Shown: piece by piece, positions 35,783 to 47,100 of the stretch
How positions within the stretch are numbered: the first letter of the stretch is position 1
How the letters are laid out: each line of letters opens with the position of its first letter
Notes under the pieces: generated by a model
What the model was told of the DNA's origin: nothing
The model's input: the letters and a program-made list of their open reading frames with translations, nothing else
Database searches by the model: none
Assembly (NCBI GenBank): GCA_964356295.1
Contig: CAYHHE010000001.1
Span: 1 to 64,000 of the forward strand
Length of the DNA: 64,000 nt
Direction: 5' to 3'
Origin: CAVQGZ01 sp964356295
GTDB lineage: Bacteria > Actinomycetota > Actinomycetes > Jiangellales > Jiangellaceae
Program-made: the position numbers and the translations under genes

Positions 35783-36471
35783 CGACGACGTCCCCGACAC
35801 CGCGCATCGTCGAGTTGCGCCGGGGGGTGCTGGAGAAGAACGACCGCCTCGCCGCCGACCTGCGGACCCGGTTCGCCGCTGCGAACGTGGCGGTGTCGAA
35901 CTGGGTGTCCAGCCCGGGCAGCGGCAAGACGACCCTGCTGGAACGCGTGCTGGTCCGCGCCCGCGCCCGCGGCTTCGCGGCCGCGGCGCTGGTCGGGGAC
36001 TGCGCGACCGACAACGATGCCCAGCGGCTGGCCGCCTCCGGTGCCCCCGTGCGACAGATCGTCACCGATGGACTGTGCCACCTGGAAGCCGACATGGTCG
36101 GTGCCCATGTGGCCGCGCTGGAGGCGGACGGTCACGCGCTGGAGGCGTTGGACCTGCTGGTGCTCGAGAACGTCGGCAACCTCGTCTGCCCCACCTCCTT
36201 CGACCTCGGAGAGGGGCTGCGCGTCGCGCTCATGTCGGTGACCGAGGGGGAGGACAAGCCGCTGAAGTACCCGCAGCTGTTCGCCTCGGCCGACGTCATC
36301 GTGCTCACCAAGGTCGACATCGCCACGGCGGTGGAGTTCGACGCCGACATGGCCCTGTCCGCGATCGCCACCGTGGCCCCGGACCGTCCGGTGCTGTCCA
36401 CGTCCGCGCGGACCGGTCTGGGCGTCGACGCCCTGCTCGATCTGCTGCTGTCCCCGTCGACAGCGACGTGA
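35779..36471 (+). CDS. hypB: hydrogenase nickel incorporation GTPase HypB
   Basis: A 230-residue SIMIBI-class GTPase that drives nickel delivery with HypA. Walker A SPGSGKTTLLE, switch region GDCATDNDAQRL, base-specificity motif TKVD, and metal-linked CHLEADMV and NLVCPTSFDLGE. The His-rich N-terminal nickel store and the N-terminal CxxCGC motif of some HypB proteins are absent. GTG start overlaps hypA; stop overlaps hypF by 4 bp. Confidence 0.95.
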   Translation: MTTTSPTPRIVELRRGVLEKNDRLAADLRTRFAAANVAVSNWVSSPGSGKTTLLERVLVRARARGFAAAALVGDCATDNDAQRLAASGAPVRQIVTDGLCHLEADMVGAHVAALEADGHALEALDLLVLENVGNLVCPTSFDLGEGLRVALMSVTEGEDKPLKYPQLFASADVIVLTKVDIATAVEFDADMALSAIATVAPDRPVLSTSARTGLGVDALLDLLLSPSTAT

Positions 36472-38852
36472 TCCGTCGCGCCGCTCGGCTGTCCGGGATC
36501 GTCCAGGGCGTCGGGATGCGCCCCCACCTGCATCGGCTCGCCCTCGAGGAGGGTCTGGGCGGGCACGTCGGCAACGACGCCGCCGGGGTCTTCCTCGAGG
36601 TGGAGGGGCCACCCGAGCGTGTCACGCGGTTCCTGGATCGCATGGTCGCCCAGGCGCCCCCGCTGGCGCTGATCGAGGACGTCACGGTGCGCGAGGTCCC
36701 GGCCACCGGTCTGTGCGGGTTCCGCATCGTGACCTCGCTGCAGGCCGCGGACCCCGCGGCCGGCAGCGCCCCGGTGGCGCTGGTGCCCCCCGACACCGCG
36801 ACCTGCCCGCAGTGTGTGGCCGAGATGCTCGACCCGACGGACCGCCGCTACCGCTACCCGTTCATCGCCTGCACGTTCTGCGGACCCCGGTTCACCATCG
36901 TGCGTGGCGTCCCGTACGACCGACCGCACACCACCATGGACGCCTTCGGCCTCTGTGCGGACTGCCGCCGCGAGTACGAGGACCCCGGGGACCGCCGGTT
37001 CCACGCGCAGCCGACCGCCTGCGGGGTGTGCGGGCCACGGCTGGCCTTCCGCCCGGAGGGGCACGGCGTGCCGACCGAGGTCGGGGACGCGGCGCTGGCA
37101 GCAGCCGCGCGGCTGCTGCGCCAGGGCGGGATCGTCGCGGTCAAGGGCGTCGGCGGTTACCACCTCGCGTGCGACGCCCGCCGCCCCGACGTGGTGGCAC
37201 GACTGCGTGCCCGCAAGCGCCGCTCCCGCAAACCGTTCGCGCTGCTGGCCGCTGACATCGACGCCGTACGGTCCCTGGTCGTCACAGACCAGGACACCGA
37301 GGACGCCCTGACCTCGCCGGAGGCCCCGATCGTGCTGGCGCCGGCCCTCGACTCGCCGACAGCCCAGGCGCTGGTCGCGTCGGTCGCCCCCGGCCAGTCG
37401 TCCCTGGGGCTGATGCTGCCCTACAGCGGGCTGCACCACCTGCTCGTCCGTCCCCATCCGGACGTCCCGGGCAGCGTTGCCGACCTGCTCGTTCTGACCA
37501 GCGCCAACCTGTCCGACGAGCCGCTGTGCACCGACCCGGCCGAGGCGGACGAGCGCCTGGACGGGATCGCCGACGGGTGGCTGCACCACGACCGGCCGAT
37601 CCATCTGGCCTGCGACGACTCGGTCGTGAGGCTGGTGCCGACGGTCGCCGGCCGTGCCGGGACGGGGACGGCGACGGGCACCCTGCAGCCGGTGCGCCGC
37701 AGCCGCGGATACGCCCCGGTTCCGGTGCGGCTGCCCGTCGACTGCCCGCCCACCCTCGCGGTCGGCGGGGAGCTCAAGGCCACCGTCTGCCTGGCCGACG
37801 GGCGCCGCGGCTGGCTCAGCCAACACCTCGGCGACGTCGCGTCGCTGGAGGCGTTGGCCCTGCTGCGCCGGACAGTGGACGTCCTGCAGGCACAGTCCCG
37901 CATCGCGCCGGAACGGGTGGTCGCCGACCTGCACCCGGGGTACCTGTCGCGGCGCTGGGCCAGCGAGCATGCCGACGCCATCGGGGCCGAGCTGGTCGGC
38001 GTCCAGCACCACCATGCGCACCTGGGATCGCTGCTCGCCGAGCACGGGCACCCCCCCGACGAGCCGGTCCTCGGGGTGACCTTCGACGGCACCGGCTACG
38101 GCACGGACGGCGCCATCTGGGGCGGCGAGTTCCTGCTGGGCTCCTACGCGTCAGTGCAGCGGGTGGCGCACCTGCGGCCGGTGGCCCTGCCCGGCGGGGA
38201 CGCCGCCATCACCCACCCGTCCCGGATAGCGCTGGCTCACCTTCAGGCTGCCGGCCTGGACTGGGACCCACGCCTGCCCGCGGTCCAGGCCCTCACCGAG
38301 GTCGAGCGCACCCTGCTGCGCGGGATGCTGCGCACCGGAACCGGATGCGTGCCCACCACGAGCATGGGGCGCCTCTTCGACGCCGTGTCGTCACTGGCCG
38401 GGATCTGCCAGCGCTCCGGGTACGAGGGCCAGGCCGCGATCGAGCTCGAGGGGCTGCTTCCACAGGCCGCCGACCTGTCGTCGAGGACCGACTACCGGTT
38501 CGCGCTCGACATGTCCGGTGTCGGCGCCTGGGTGGTGGACCCGGGCCCGGTGCTGGCCGCCGCCGTCCACGACGTGCTCGCCGGCGTCTCGTCCGCTGCG
38601 GTATCGATGCGGTTCCACCACGCCGTCGCCGACATGGTCGCTGACCTCGCGCGCGCCGTCCGCGATCGTGACGGGGTGCAGACTGTTGGATTGACTGGTG
38701 GAGTGTTCCAGAATGCCGTGATGACCACCCTCTGCCGCCAGGTTCTCGGCGAGGCCGGGTTCACGGTGCTCGTGCACCGCCGCGTCCCGCCCAACGACGG
38801 CGGGCTGGCGCTAGGACAAGCGATCGTCGCCGCGTGCGGCGGAGGAAGGTAG
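36468..38852 (+). CDS. hypF: carbamoyltransferase HypF
   Basis: A 794-residue enzyme that turns carbamoyl phosphate into the cyanide ligand donor for the hydrogenase iron. Domains in order: acylphosphatase (GIVQGVGMRPHLHRLA and GHVGNDAAGVFLEVEG), two zinc-finger-like CxxC-x18-CxxC units (CPQC...CTFCG; CADC...CGVCG), a YrdC-like domain (GGIVAVKGVGGYHLACDA) and a Kae1-like C-terminal domain with VQHHHAHLGSLLAEHG. GTG start overlaps the hypB stop. All expected domains are present and full length. Confidence 0.96.
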   Translation: MIRRAARLSGIVQGVGMRPHLHRLALEEGLGGHVGNDAAGVFLEVEGPPERVTRFLDRMVAQAPPLALIEDVTVREVPATGLCGFRIVTSLQAADPAAGSAPVALVPPDTATCPQCVAEMLDPTDRRYRYPFIACTFCGPRFTIVRGVPYDRPHTTMDAFGLCADCRREYEDPGDRRFHAQPTACGVCGPRLAFRPEGHGVPTEVGDAALAAAARLLRQGGIVAVKGVGGYHLACDARRPDVVARLRARKRRSRKPFALLAADIDAVRSLVVTDQDTEDALTSPEAPIVLAPALDSPTAQALVASVAPGQSSLGLMLPYSGLHHLLVRPHPDVPGSVADLLVLTSANLSDEPLCTDPAEADERLDGIADGWLHHDRPIHLACDDSVVRLVPTVAGRAGTGTATGTLQPVRRSRGYAPVPVRLPVDCPPTLAVGGELKATVCLADGRRGWLSQHLGDVASLEALALLRRTVDVLQAQSRIAPERVVADLHPGYLSRRWASEHADAIGAELVGVQHHHAHLGSLLAEHGHPPDEPVLGVTFDGTGYGTDGAIWGGEFLLGSYASVQRVAHLRPVALPGGDAAITHPSRIALAHLQAAGLDWDPRLPAVQALTEVERTLLRGMLRTGTGCVPTTSMGRLFDAVSSLAGICQRSGYEGQAAIELEGLLPQAADLSSRTDYRFALDMSGVGAWVVDPGPVLAAAVHDVLAGVSSAAVSMRFHHAVADMVADLARAVRDRDGVQTVGLTGGVFQNAVMTTLCRQVLGEAGFTVLVHRRVPPNDGGLALGQAIVAACGGGR

Positions 38853-38858
38853 GCGGCC

Positions 38859-39116
38859 ATGTGCCTGGGAGTGCCCGGCAAGGTCGAGCAGATCTGGGAC
38901 GTCCAGGGCACCCGGATGGCCACCGTCGACTTCGGTGGCATCCGCAAGGAGGTGTGCCTGGCCTACGTGCCCGAGGTCGAGGTGGGGGACTACACCGTGG
39001 TGCACGTCGGCTTCGCCATCACCAAGCTGGACGAGGAGTCGGCGCTGGAGACCCTGCGGCTCTTCGAGCAGATCGGTGCCCTGGAGGCGGAGTTCGGGAC
39101 CACGTTCAACCAGTAG
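38859..39116 (+). CDS. hypC: hydrogenase assembly chaperone HypC
   Basis: An 85-residue HypC/HybG chaperone. The essential N-terminal Cys2 is in MCLGVPGKV, followed by the family segment TVDFGGIRKEVCLAYVPEV and GDYTVVHVGFAITKLDEE. It complexes with HypD to carry the iron centre. It starts 6 bp behind hypF. Confidence 0.96.
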   Translation: MCLGVPGKVEQIWDVQGTRMATVDFGGIRKEVCLAYVPEVEVGDYTVVHVGFAITKLDEESALETLRLFEQIGALEAEFGTTFNQ

Positions 39117-39156
39117 GCGTCCGGCAGTTCTCGCGCCCGCGGGCATCGGAGGAGAC

Positions 39157-40266
39157 ATGAAGTACCTCGACGAGTTCCACGACCCGGGGCTGGCCCGGCG
39201 GCTGCTGGACGAGATCGCCGCCACCGTCACCCAGCCGTGGGCGATCATGGAGGTCTGCGGCGGGCAGACCCACACCATCATCCGCAACGGCATCGACCAG
39301 CTGCTGCCGGACGGCGTGGAGATGATCCACGGCCCAGGATGCCCGGTGTGCGTCACTCCGCTGGAGATGATCGACCGCGCGCTGGCGATCGCCGCCCGCC
39401 CGGAGGTCATCTTCTGCTCGTTCGGCGACATGATCCGGGTGCCGGGGAGCGAGAAGGACCTGTTCAGGATCAAGAGCGAGGGCGGGGACGTCAGGATCGT
39501 GTACTCGCCGCTGGATGCGGTGAAGATCGCCCGGGACAACCCCGACAAGCAGGTCGTCTTCTTCGGCATCGGCTTCGAGACCACCGCACCGGCCAACGCG
39601 ATGACGGTGTACCTGGCGAAGAAGGAGAAGATCGAGAACTTCTCCATGCTGGTGTCCCACGTCCTCGTGCCGCCGGCGATCTGCGCGCTCATGGAGTCAC
39701 CCACCCGGCGTGTCCAGGGGTTCCTCGCGGCCGGACACGTGTGCGCCGTCATGGGCATGCGCGAGTACGTCCCGCTGGTCGAGAGGTTCCGCGTCCCGAT
39801 CGTGGTCACCGGGTTCGAGCCGCTCGACGTCCTCGAGGGCATCCGCCGGACGCTCGCCCAGCTCGAGCAGGGACGAGCCGAGCTCGACAACGCCTACCCG
39901 CGCGCGGTGTCGATGGACGGCAACATCCCCGCCCAGCAGATGGTGCTGGACGTGTTCGAGACCACCGACCGCGCCTGGCGGGGCATCGGGATGATCCCGG
40001 CGAGTGGCTGGCGGCTGTCGCAGCGGTACGCGCACTACGACGCCGAGCAGCGCTTCGACGTCAGCGACATCCGCACCGAGGAGTCGCCGCTGTGCCGCAG
40101 CGGCGAGGTTCTGCAGGGGTTGATCAAGCCCCACGAGTGCGCCGCCTTCGGCCGCGAGTGCACCCCGCGCAACCCACTGGGGGCGCCGATGGTGTCCAGC
40201 GAAGGGGCGTGCGCGGCGTACTACCAGTTCCGCAGGATCGCCACCCCGAGCGGCGCCTCTGCCTGA
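39157..40266 (+). CDS. hypD: hydrogenase formation protein HypD
   Basis: A 369-residue iron-sulfur protein that assembles the Fe(CN)2CO unit with HypC and HypE. Conserved cysteine motifs: EVCGGQTHT, GPGCPVCVTP and the C-terminal iron-sulfur region ECTPRNPLGAPMVSSEGAC. ATG behind ATCGGAGGAGAC, 40 bp after hypC. It is followed by 539 bp of repeats and remnants before hypE, which usually follows directly. Confidence 0.96.
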   Translation: MKYLDEFHDPGLARRLLDEIAATVTQPWAIMEVCGGQTHTIIRNGIDQLLPDGVEMIHGPGCPVCVTPLEMIDRALAIAARPEVIFCSFGDMIRVPGSEKDLFRIKSEGGDVRIVYSPLDAVKIARDNPDKQVVFFGIGFETTAPANAMTVYLAKKEKIENFSMLVSHVLVPPAICALMESPTRRVQGFLAAGHVCAVMGMREYVPLVERFRVPIVVTGFEPLDVLEGIRRTLAQLEQGRAELDNAYPRAVSMDGNIPAQQMVLDVFETTDRAWRGIGMIPASGWRLSQRYAHYDAEQRFDVSDIRTEESPLCRSGEVLQGLIKPHECAAFGRECTPRNPLGAPMVSSEGACAAYYQFRRIATPSGASA

Positions 40267-40323
40267 GGCAGTTTCGGGGGCTCCCGCGGGTCGCCGTCCG
40301 CGTCCCCTGGCCGCTGAAGCGCT

Positions 40324-40381
40324 CATCGTCCGAGGGTTGGAGGGTGATGACCCTCAGTTGCTCGGACGCAAGCCGGGGGTG
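40324..40381 (+). repeat. structured direct repeat, copy 1
   Basis: 58 bp, identical to copy 2 but for one base. It can fold as nested stems: GTCCGAG (40328-40334) with CTCGGAC (40361-40367), and AGGGT (40341-40345) with ACCCT (40350-40354) around GATG, with a 6x6 internal loop. REP-like in design. The first 57 bp after hypD (40267-40323) hold only a TTCGGGGGCTC word that recurs before copy 2. Confidence 0.85.
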
Positions 40382-40462
40382 TGGTGGACGGGGGTGCTGC
40401 GGGCGCCGCGCGGTTGCGGCTTCGGGGGCTCGCCCGGCGGCGGTGGTGCGCTCGGACGGGGC

Positions 40463-40520
40463 CATCGTCCGAGGGTTGGAGGGTGATGGCCCTCAGTTGC
40501 TCGGACGCAAGCCGGGGGTG
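40463..40520 (+). repeat. structured direct repeat, copy 2
   Basis: Starts 139 bp after copy 1. The single difference turns the inner stem's T-A pair into a T-G wobble, so an RNA would still fold. A CTCGGAC at 40451-40457 can also pair with this copy's GTCCGAG at 40467-40473, giving an alternative hairpin. Confidence 0.85.
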
Positions 40521-40599
40521 GCTGCTGGCACGGGAGCGGATCGCCTGCGTGTCGGTGTCGCGTGGCTGTGCGCGGGGCGATGATGCTGGAGGGGACAGG

Positions 40600-40794
40600 C
40601 CGGCCACCTGGGAGTCGCTCAAGCAGGACGCCCCACCCGGGCTGCTGTTCGGCTGGAAGAACTTCTACGACGAGGACCAGCCGGTCTTCAGCGCCGAGCA
40701 GGCCATGAGCCCGCAGCCCACCCCCCCGGGTGGATCTCCTACCAATGAGCGGGCCGCCACCCAGCAGGTTCCCGCGCGCCTCCCACCTGGGTAA
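40600..40794 (+). pseudogene. gene remnant between hypD and hypE
   Basis: A frame ending at TAA 40792-40794 reads RPATWESLKQDAPPGLLF then GWKNFYDEDQPVFSAEQAMS with strongly GC-biased third positions to about 40720, as in real genes here, and then a Pro-rich tail. Upstream in frame it runs into the structured repeat, so no true start is visible. The family is not recognised. It may be a short unknown gene of the hyp operon or the tail of one disrupted by the repeat. Confidence 0.4.
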
Positions 40795-40797
40795 CGT
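40792..40797 (+). promoter_or_regulatory. candidate -10 box of hypE (leaderless)
   Basis: TAACGT ends 8 nt before the hypE GTG. No Shine-Dalgarno lies between, so hypE may have its own leaderless promoter in addition to read-through from hypD. Confidence 0.4.
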
Positions 40798-40805
40798 GCG
40801 CCTAC

Positions 40806-41873
40806 GTGACTGCTGAGCGGGCCCTACCGGTCGACCTGGAGAGCTGGACCTGCCCCGTCCCGCTGCGCGACTCGCCGACCGTGCTGCTCGGCCACGGTGC
40901 CGGGGGACGGCTGTCGGCCGAGCTCGTCCAGCACCTGTTCCTGCCCGCCTTCGGTGGTGACGCCGACGCGCTCGGAGACTCCGCAGTGGTGCGGGTCGGC
41001 GCGACTCGGATCGCCATGACCACCGACTCGTTCGTGGTCAGGCCCCGGTGGTTCCCCGGCGGCAACATCGGGGCGCTGGCGGTCAACGGGACGGTGAACG
41101 ACCTGGCCATGGTCGGGGCCCAGCCGCTGTACCTCACTGCGGGATTCATCCTGGAGGAGGGACTGCTGGTCGACGAGCTCGGACGGCTGTCGGTCGCCCT
41201 CGGGGAGGCGGCGAGGATCGCGGACGTGCAGGTCGTCGCCGGCGACACCAAGGTGGTCGACCGCGGGCACGGCGACGGGCTCTACATCAACACCACCGGC
41301 GTTGGCCTGGTGCCCGACGGAGTGGACATCGGACCGGGCAACGCCCGGCCGGGGGACGCTGTCGTGGTGAGTGGGCCGATCGGCCAGCACGGCGTCGCAG
41401 TGCTCAGTGTCCGGGAGGGCCTGGAGTTCGGCACGCAGATCCTCTCGGACTGCCAGCCGCTGAACGGCCTGGTAGCCGACCTGCTGGCTGCCGGCGTCGA
41501 CGTCCACACGCTGCGCGACCCGACGCGCGGCGGGTTGGCGGCCACGCTCAACGAGATCGCCGCGTCCTCCCGTGTCGGCGTCCAGATCGAGGAGCGGCTA
41601 GTGCCGGTCCCCGACGACGTGCGGGCCGCGTGCGGGTTCCTCGGACTGGACCCGATGGTGGTCGCCAACGAGGGCAAGCTCGTCGCGTTCCTCCCCGCCG
41701 AGCAGGCCGACAAGGCTGTGGAGACGCTGCGAGCCCACCCCCGCGGCGTCGGGGCCACCCGCATCGGAACCGTCAGCGAGGAGCACCCCGGCGTCGTCGT
41801 CGCGCGCACCGGCATCGGCGGCAGCCGCGTGGTGGACCTGCCGTTGGGCGAGCAGCTGCCGCGCATCTGCTGA
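40806..41873 (+). CDS. hypE: hydrogenase expression/formation protein HypE
   Basis: A 355-residue AIR-synthase-like enzyme that dehydrates the carbamoylated C-terminal Cys to a thiocyanate, giving cyanide to the HypCD iron. Family segments LLGHGAGGRLSAELVQ, AMTTDSFVVRPRWFPGGNIG, GTVNDLAMVGA and DPTRGGLAATLNEIA. It ends in PRIC, the conserved terminal cysteine. GTG start. Completes the hypABFCDE set. Confidence 0.96.
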   Translation: MTAERALPVDLESWTCPVPLRDSPTVLLGHGAGGRLSAELVQHLFLPAFGGDADALGDSAVVRVGATRIAMTTDSFVVRPRWFPGGNIGALAVNGTVNDLAMVGAQPLYLTAGFILEEGLLVDELGRLSVALGEAARIADVQVVAGDTKVVDRGHGDGLYINTTGVGLVPDGVDIGPGNARPGDAVVVSGPIGQHGVAVLSVREGLEFGTQILSDCQPLNGLVADLLAAGVDVHTLRDPTRGGLAATLNEIAASSRVGVQIEERLVPVPDDVRAACGFLGLDPMVVANEGKLVAFLPAEQADKAVETLRAHPRGVGATRIGTVSEEHPGVVVARTGIGGSRVVDLPLGEQLPRIC

Positions 41874-41886
41874 GCGTGCCGTCCCC

Positions 41887-42954
41887 ATGTCGGACCGACC
41901 GCCGCAGGACGCGCCACGGGCGATCGACCCGGTCGGTGCGCTGCGTCGCATCGCGTTCCTGCTCGAACGCGACGGCGCCGAGACCTACCGGGTGCGGGCC
42001 TACCGGACGGCTGCCGAGGTCGCTGAAGCGCTGGGCCCGGACGAGGTGGCGCGGCGGGTGGCGGCTGGAACGCTGGCTGCGGTGCGGGGGATCGGGCCCA
42101 AGACCGCCGCGGTGATCGCCGAGTCGGTAGCCGGAGCGCAGCCGTCCACCCTGGTCAGGCTGGAGGAGCAGGCGGTGACCCCGCTGGTACCGCTCGATGC
42201 GGCAGGCCGCGCTCTGCTCGAAGCGCAGCGCGGGGACTGCCACACGCACTCGGACTGGTCCGACGGCGGGTCCTGCCCGCAGACGATGGCCCGCGCCGCA
42301 CGCGACGACGTCGGCCACGACTGGATCGCGCTGACCGACCACTCACCTCGGCTGAGGGTGGCACGCGGGCTCTCGCCGGACCGGCTGCGCGACCAGCTGG
42401 ACCTCCTCGCGCGCCTCAACGACACTCTCGCCCCGTTCCGGCTGCTCACCGGGATCGAGGTGGACATCAACGAGGACGGCACGCTCGACCAGGACCCGGA
42501 CCTGCTCGCCCGGCTGGACGTGGTCGTCGGCAGCGTCCACTCCCTGCTGCGGATGCCTGCCCACGAGATGACCGACCGGATGCTGCGGGCGCTCGCCAAT
42601 CCCCACCTCGACGTGCTCGGGCACTGCACCGGGCGGCTCGTCGACGGCCCCCGGCGGCGTCCGGAGTCGCAGTTCGACGCCGACGCCGTCTTCGCCGCGT
42701 GCGCGCAGCGTGGCGTCGCGGTCGAGGTCAACTCGCGCCCGGAACGGCTCGACCCGCCGCTGCGTCTGCTCCAGACAGCGCTCGAGGCCGGATGCCTGCT
42801 GGCCATCGACACCGACGCCCACGCACCGGGCCAGCTGGACTGGCAGCCCTACGGGGTCGCGCGGGTCGCGCGGTGCGGGGCAGCGGCCTCGGGCGTGGTC
42901 ACCACCTGGCCGGCCGAGCGCCTGCTTGCCTGGACCGCTCGGCACAGCGCCTGA
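41887..42954 (+). CDS. PHP-domain phosphoesterase with N-terminal helix-hairpin-helix region
   Basis: A 355-residue protein resembling the C-terminal part of bacterial DNA polymerase X. The N-terminal 90 residues have a Pol-beta-like 8-kDa/HhH segment (YRVRAYRTAAEVAEALG and VRGIGPKTAAVIAE). The PHP domain supplies the metal ligands: GDCHTHSDWSDGG, LTDHSPRL, GIEVDI, GSVHS, LGHCTG, and DTDAHAPG. The polymerase palm is missing, so it is probably a stand-alone phosphoesterase or exonuclease. 13 bp behind hypE; relation to hydrogenase maturation is not implied. Confidence 0.83.
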   Translation: MSDRPPQDAPRAIDPVGALRRIAFLLERDGAETYRVRAYRTAAEVAEALGPDEVARRVAAGTLAAVRGIGPKTAAVIAESVAGAQPSTLVRLEEQAVTPLVPLDAAGRALLEAQRGDCHTHSDWSDGGSCPQTMARAARDDVGHDWIALTDHSPRLRVARGLSPDRLRDQLDLLARLNDTLAPFRLLTGIEVDINEDGTLDQDPDLLARLDVVVGSVHSLLRMPAHEMTDRMLRALANPHLDVLGHCTGRLVDGPRRRPESQFDADAVFAACAQRGVAVEVNSRPERLDPPLRLLQTALEAGCLLAIDTDAHAPGQLDWQPYGVARVARCGAAASGVVTTWPAERLLAWTARHSA

Positions 42955-42983
42955 CTGCCGCTGCGGCCGGGATCACCCGCACC

Positions 42984-43835
42984 TCACGCGGAGGCGGTGT
43001 CCAGCAGGGTCGCGACGTGGTCGGGGACGTAGGTCTGGGTGTCCTTCGGGGGGCGCAGGTAGCCGGTGGACGGCGGGCGAGGCGGCAGCAACAGGGGAGG
43101 GCGCTGCACCTCGTAGTAGGGCACGGTCGAGAGCAGGTGGGCGATCATGTTCAACCGTGCCACCTTCTTGTCGTCGCTCTCCACGACGTACCACGGAGCC
43201 TCGGGGATGTCGGTGTGCACCATCATCTCGTCCTTGGCCCGCGAGTAGTCCTCCCACCGGCTGATCGACTGGAGGTCCATGGTGGACAGCTTCCAGTGCC
43301 GCATGGGGTCGTCCATCCGGGACGCGAACCGGCGCTCCTGCTCCTCGTCGCTGACCGAGAACCAGTACTTGCGCAGCAGCACGCCGTCCTCGACGAGCAG
43401 CCGCTCGAAGAGGGGGCACTGGTGAAGGAACCGGCGGTACTCCTCCAGGGTGCAGAAGCCCATCACCCGCTCGACACCCGCGCGGTTGTACCAGGACCTG
43501 TCGAACAGCACGATCTCCCCGGCGGCGGGGAGCCGCTCGACGTAACGCTGGAAGTACCACTGGGTCTTCTCGCGCTCGGTGGGTGCCGGCAGCGCCTCGA
43601 TCCGTGCCACGCGAGGGTTGAGATACTGCGTCATCCGCTTGATGGTGCCGCCCTTGCCGGCGGCGTCGCGTCCCTCGAAGATCACCACCAGCCGGACGCC
43701 CTCGGCCCGGACCCACTCCTGCAGCTTCACCAGCTCGGCCTGCAGGCGGTAGAGCTCCTCCTCGTAGAGGCTCCGGGACAGCCTCGTGGCCTTGTTCTTG
43801 CCGGGGTGCCTGCCGGAGCCGTCCTTCTTCGCCAC
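42984..43835 (-). CDS. ppk2: polyphosphate kinase 2 (PPK2)
   Basis: A 283-residue PPK2-family kinase that uses polyphosphate to phosphorylate nucleotides (or the reverse). Walker A FEGRDAAGKGGTIKRM, Walker B IVLFDRSWYNRAGVERVMGF and the lid region YWFSVSDEEQERRFASR with its Arg residues. A C-terminal tail (RPPLLLPPRPPSTGYLRPP) is Pro-rich. Start is the GTG of VAKKDGSGRHPGK; a TACCCT box lies 7 nt upstream, suggesting leaderless initiation. The open codons before it are not supported. Confidence 0.92.
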   Translation of the reverse strand: MAKKDGSGRHPGKNKATRLSRSLYEEELYRLQAELVKLQEWVRAEGVRLVVIFEGRDAAGKGGTIKRMTQYLNPRVARIEALPAPTEREKTQWYFQRYVERLPAAGEIVLFDRSWYNRAGVERVMGFCTLEEYRRFLHQCPLFERLLVEDGVLLRKYWFSVSDEEQERRFASRMDDPMRHWKLSTMDLQSISRWEDYSRAKDEMMVHTDIPEAPWYVVESDDKKVARLNMIAHLLSTVPYYEVQRPPLLLPPRPPSTGYLRPPKDTQTYVPDHVATLLDTASA

Positions 43836-43842
43836 GGGCCGA

Positions 43843-43848
43843 AGGGTA
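43843..43848 (-). promoter_or_regulatory. candidate -10 box of ppk2 (leaderless)
   Basis: Minus-strand TACCCT ends exactly 7 nt before the ppk2 GTG, with no Shine-Dalgarno in between. It lies in the 50-bp gap behind aceE. Confidence 0.45.
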
Positions 43849-43885
43849 CTAGCGCGCCGAGGGGCCGATGGGAGTCCTTCGGCCC

Positions 43886-46639
<2,754 letters not shown>

Positions 46640-46816
46640 GGTCGTCCCGTCGTCGGTCGGTCAGGTCGGTCACCACCTATCCTGTCGCGGATCGTGCGGT
46701 GCGTCAGCCTGTCCGGAGGGGAGGTCCGGAAGTCCCTACCGGGACACCCGCCCAGCGACCGACGATGGGGGTGGCGGGTGATCGCGCCCGTCGGGATGTG
46801 AGTCGCAGGAGGTGCG

Positions 46817-47005
46817 ATGAAGGCCAAGGTGGGCGACCGGCTGCACGTACACGGTCGGACAGTGGGCGATGTCGACCGCGTCGGTGAGATCGTCGAGGTG
46901 CACGGCGAGGATGGGGCCCCACCGTTCCTCGTGCGCTTCCCCGACGGCCACGAGACCCTGGTGTTCCCCGGGCCGGACGCGACCATCGAGGCCGTCTCGG
47001 GCTGA
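46817..47005 (+). CDS. DUF1918 family small protein
   Basis: A 62-residue protein, MKAKVGDRLHVHGRTVGDVD followed by GEIVEVHGEDGAPPFLVRFPDGHE, matching the actinobacterial DUF1918 beta-barrel family. Function unknown. ATG behind GCAGGAGGTGCG. The 177 bp upstream (46640-46816) separates it from divergent aceE and should hold both promoters; no box stands out. Confidence 0.88.
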   Translation: MKAKVGDRLHVHGRTVGDVDRVGEIVEVHGEDGAPPFLVRFPDGHETLVFPGPDATIEAVSG

Positions 47006-47100
47006 CAGAGTCCTCGGACCTACTTGCGCGTCGGCTCCGGACTCGGTGGACTACATGCGATGACGGCGCGCCCGGCGCCGGCGAGGCGAAGGAGGCGACG

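Noticed and set aside
36132..38051. A 639-codon open frame opposite hypF
   Set aside because: Antisense shadow of hypF; no domain, no ribosome site.
40324..40520. CRISPR or riboswitch between hypD and hypE
   Set aside because: Just two copies, interval unlike a spacer; no known riboswitch core recognised. Kept as a structured repeat only.
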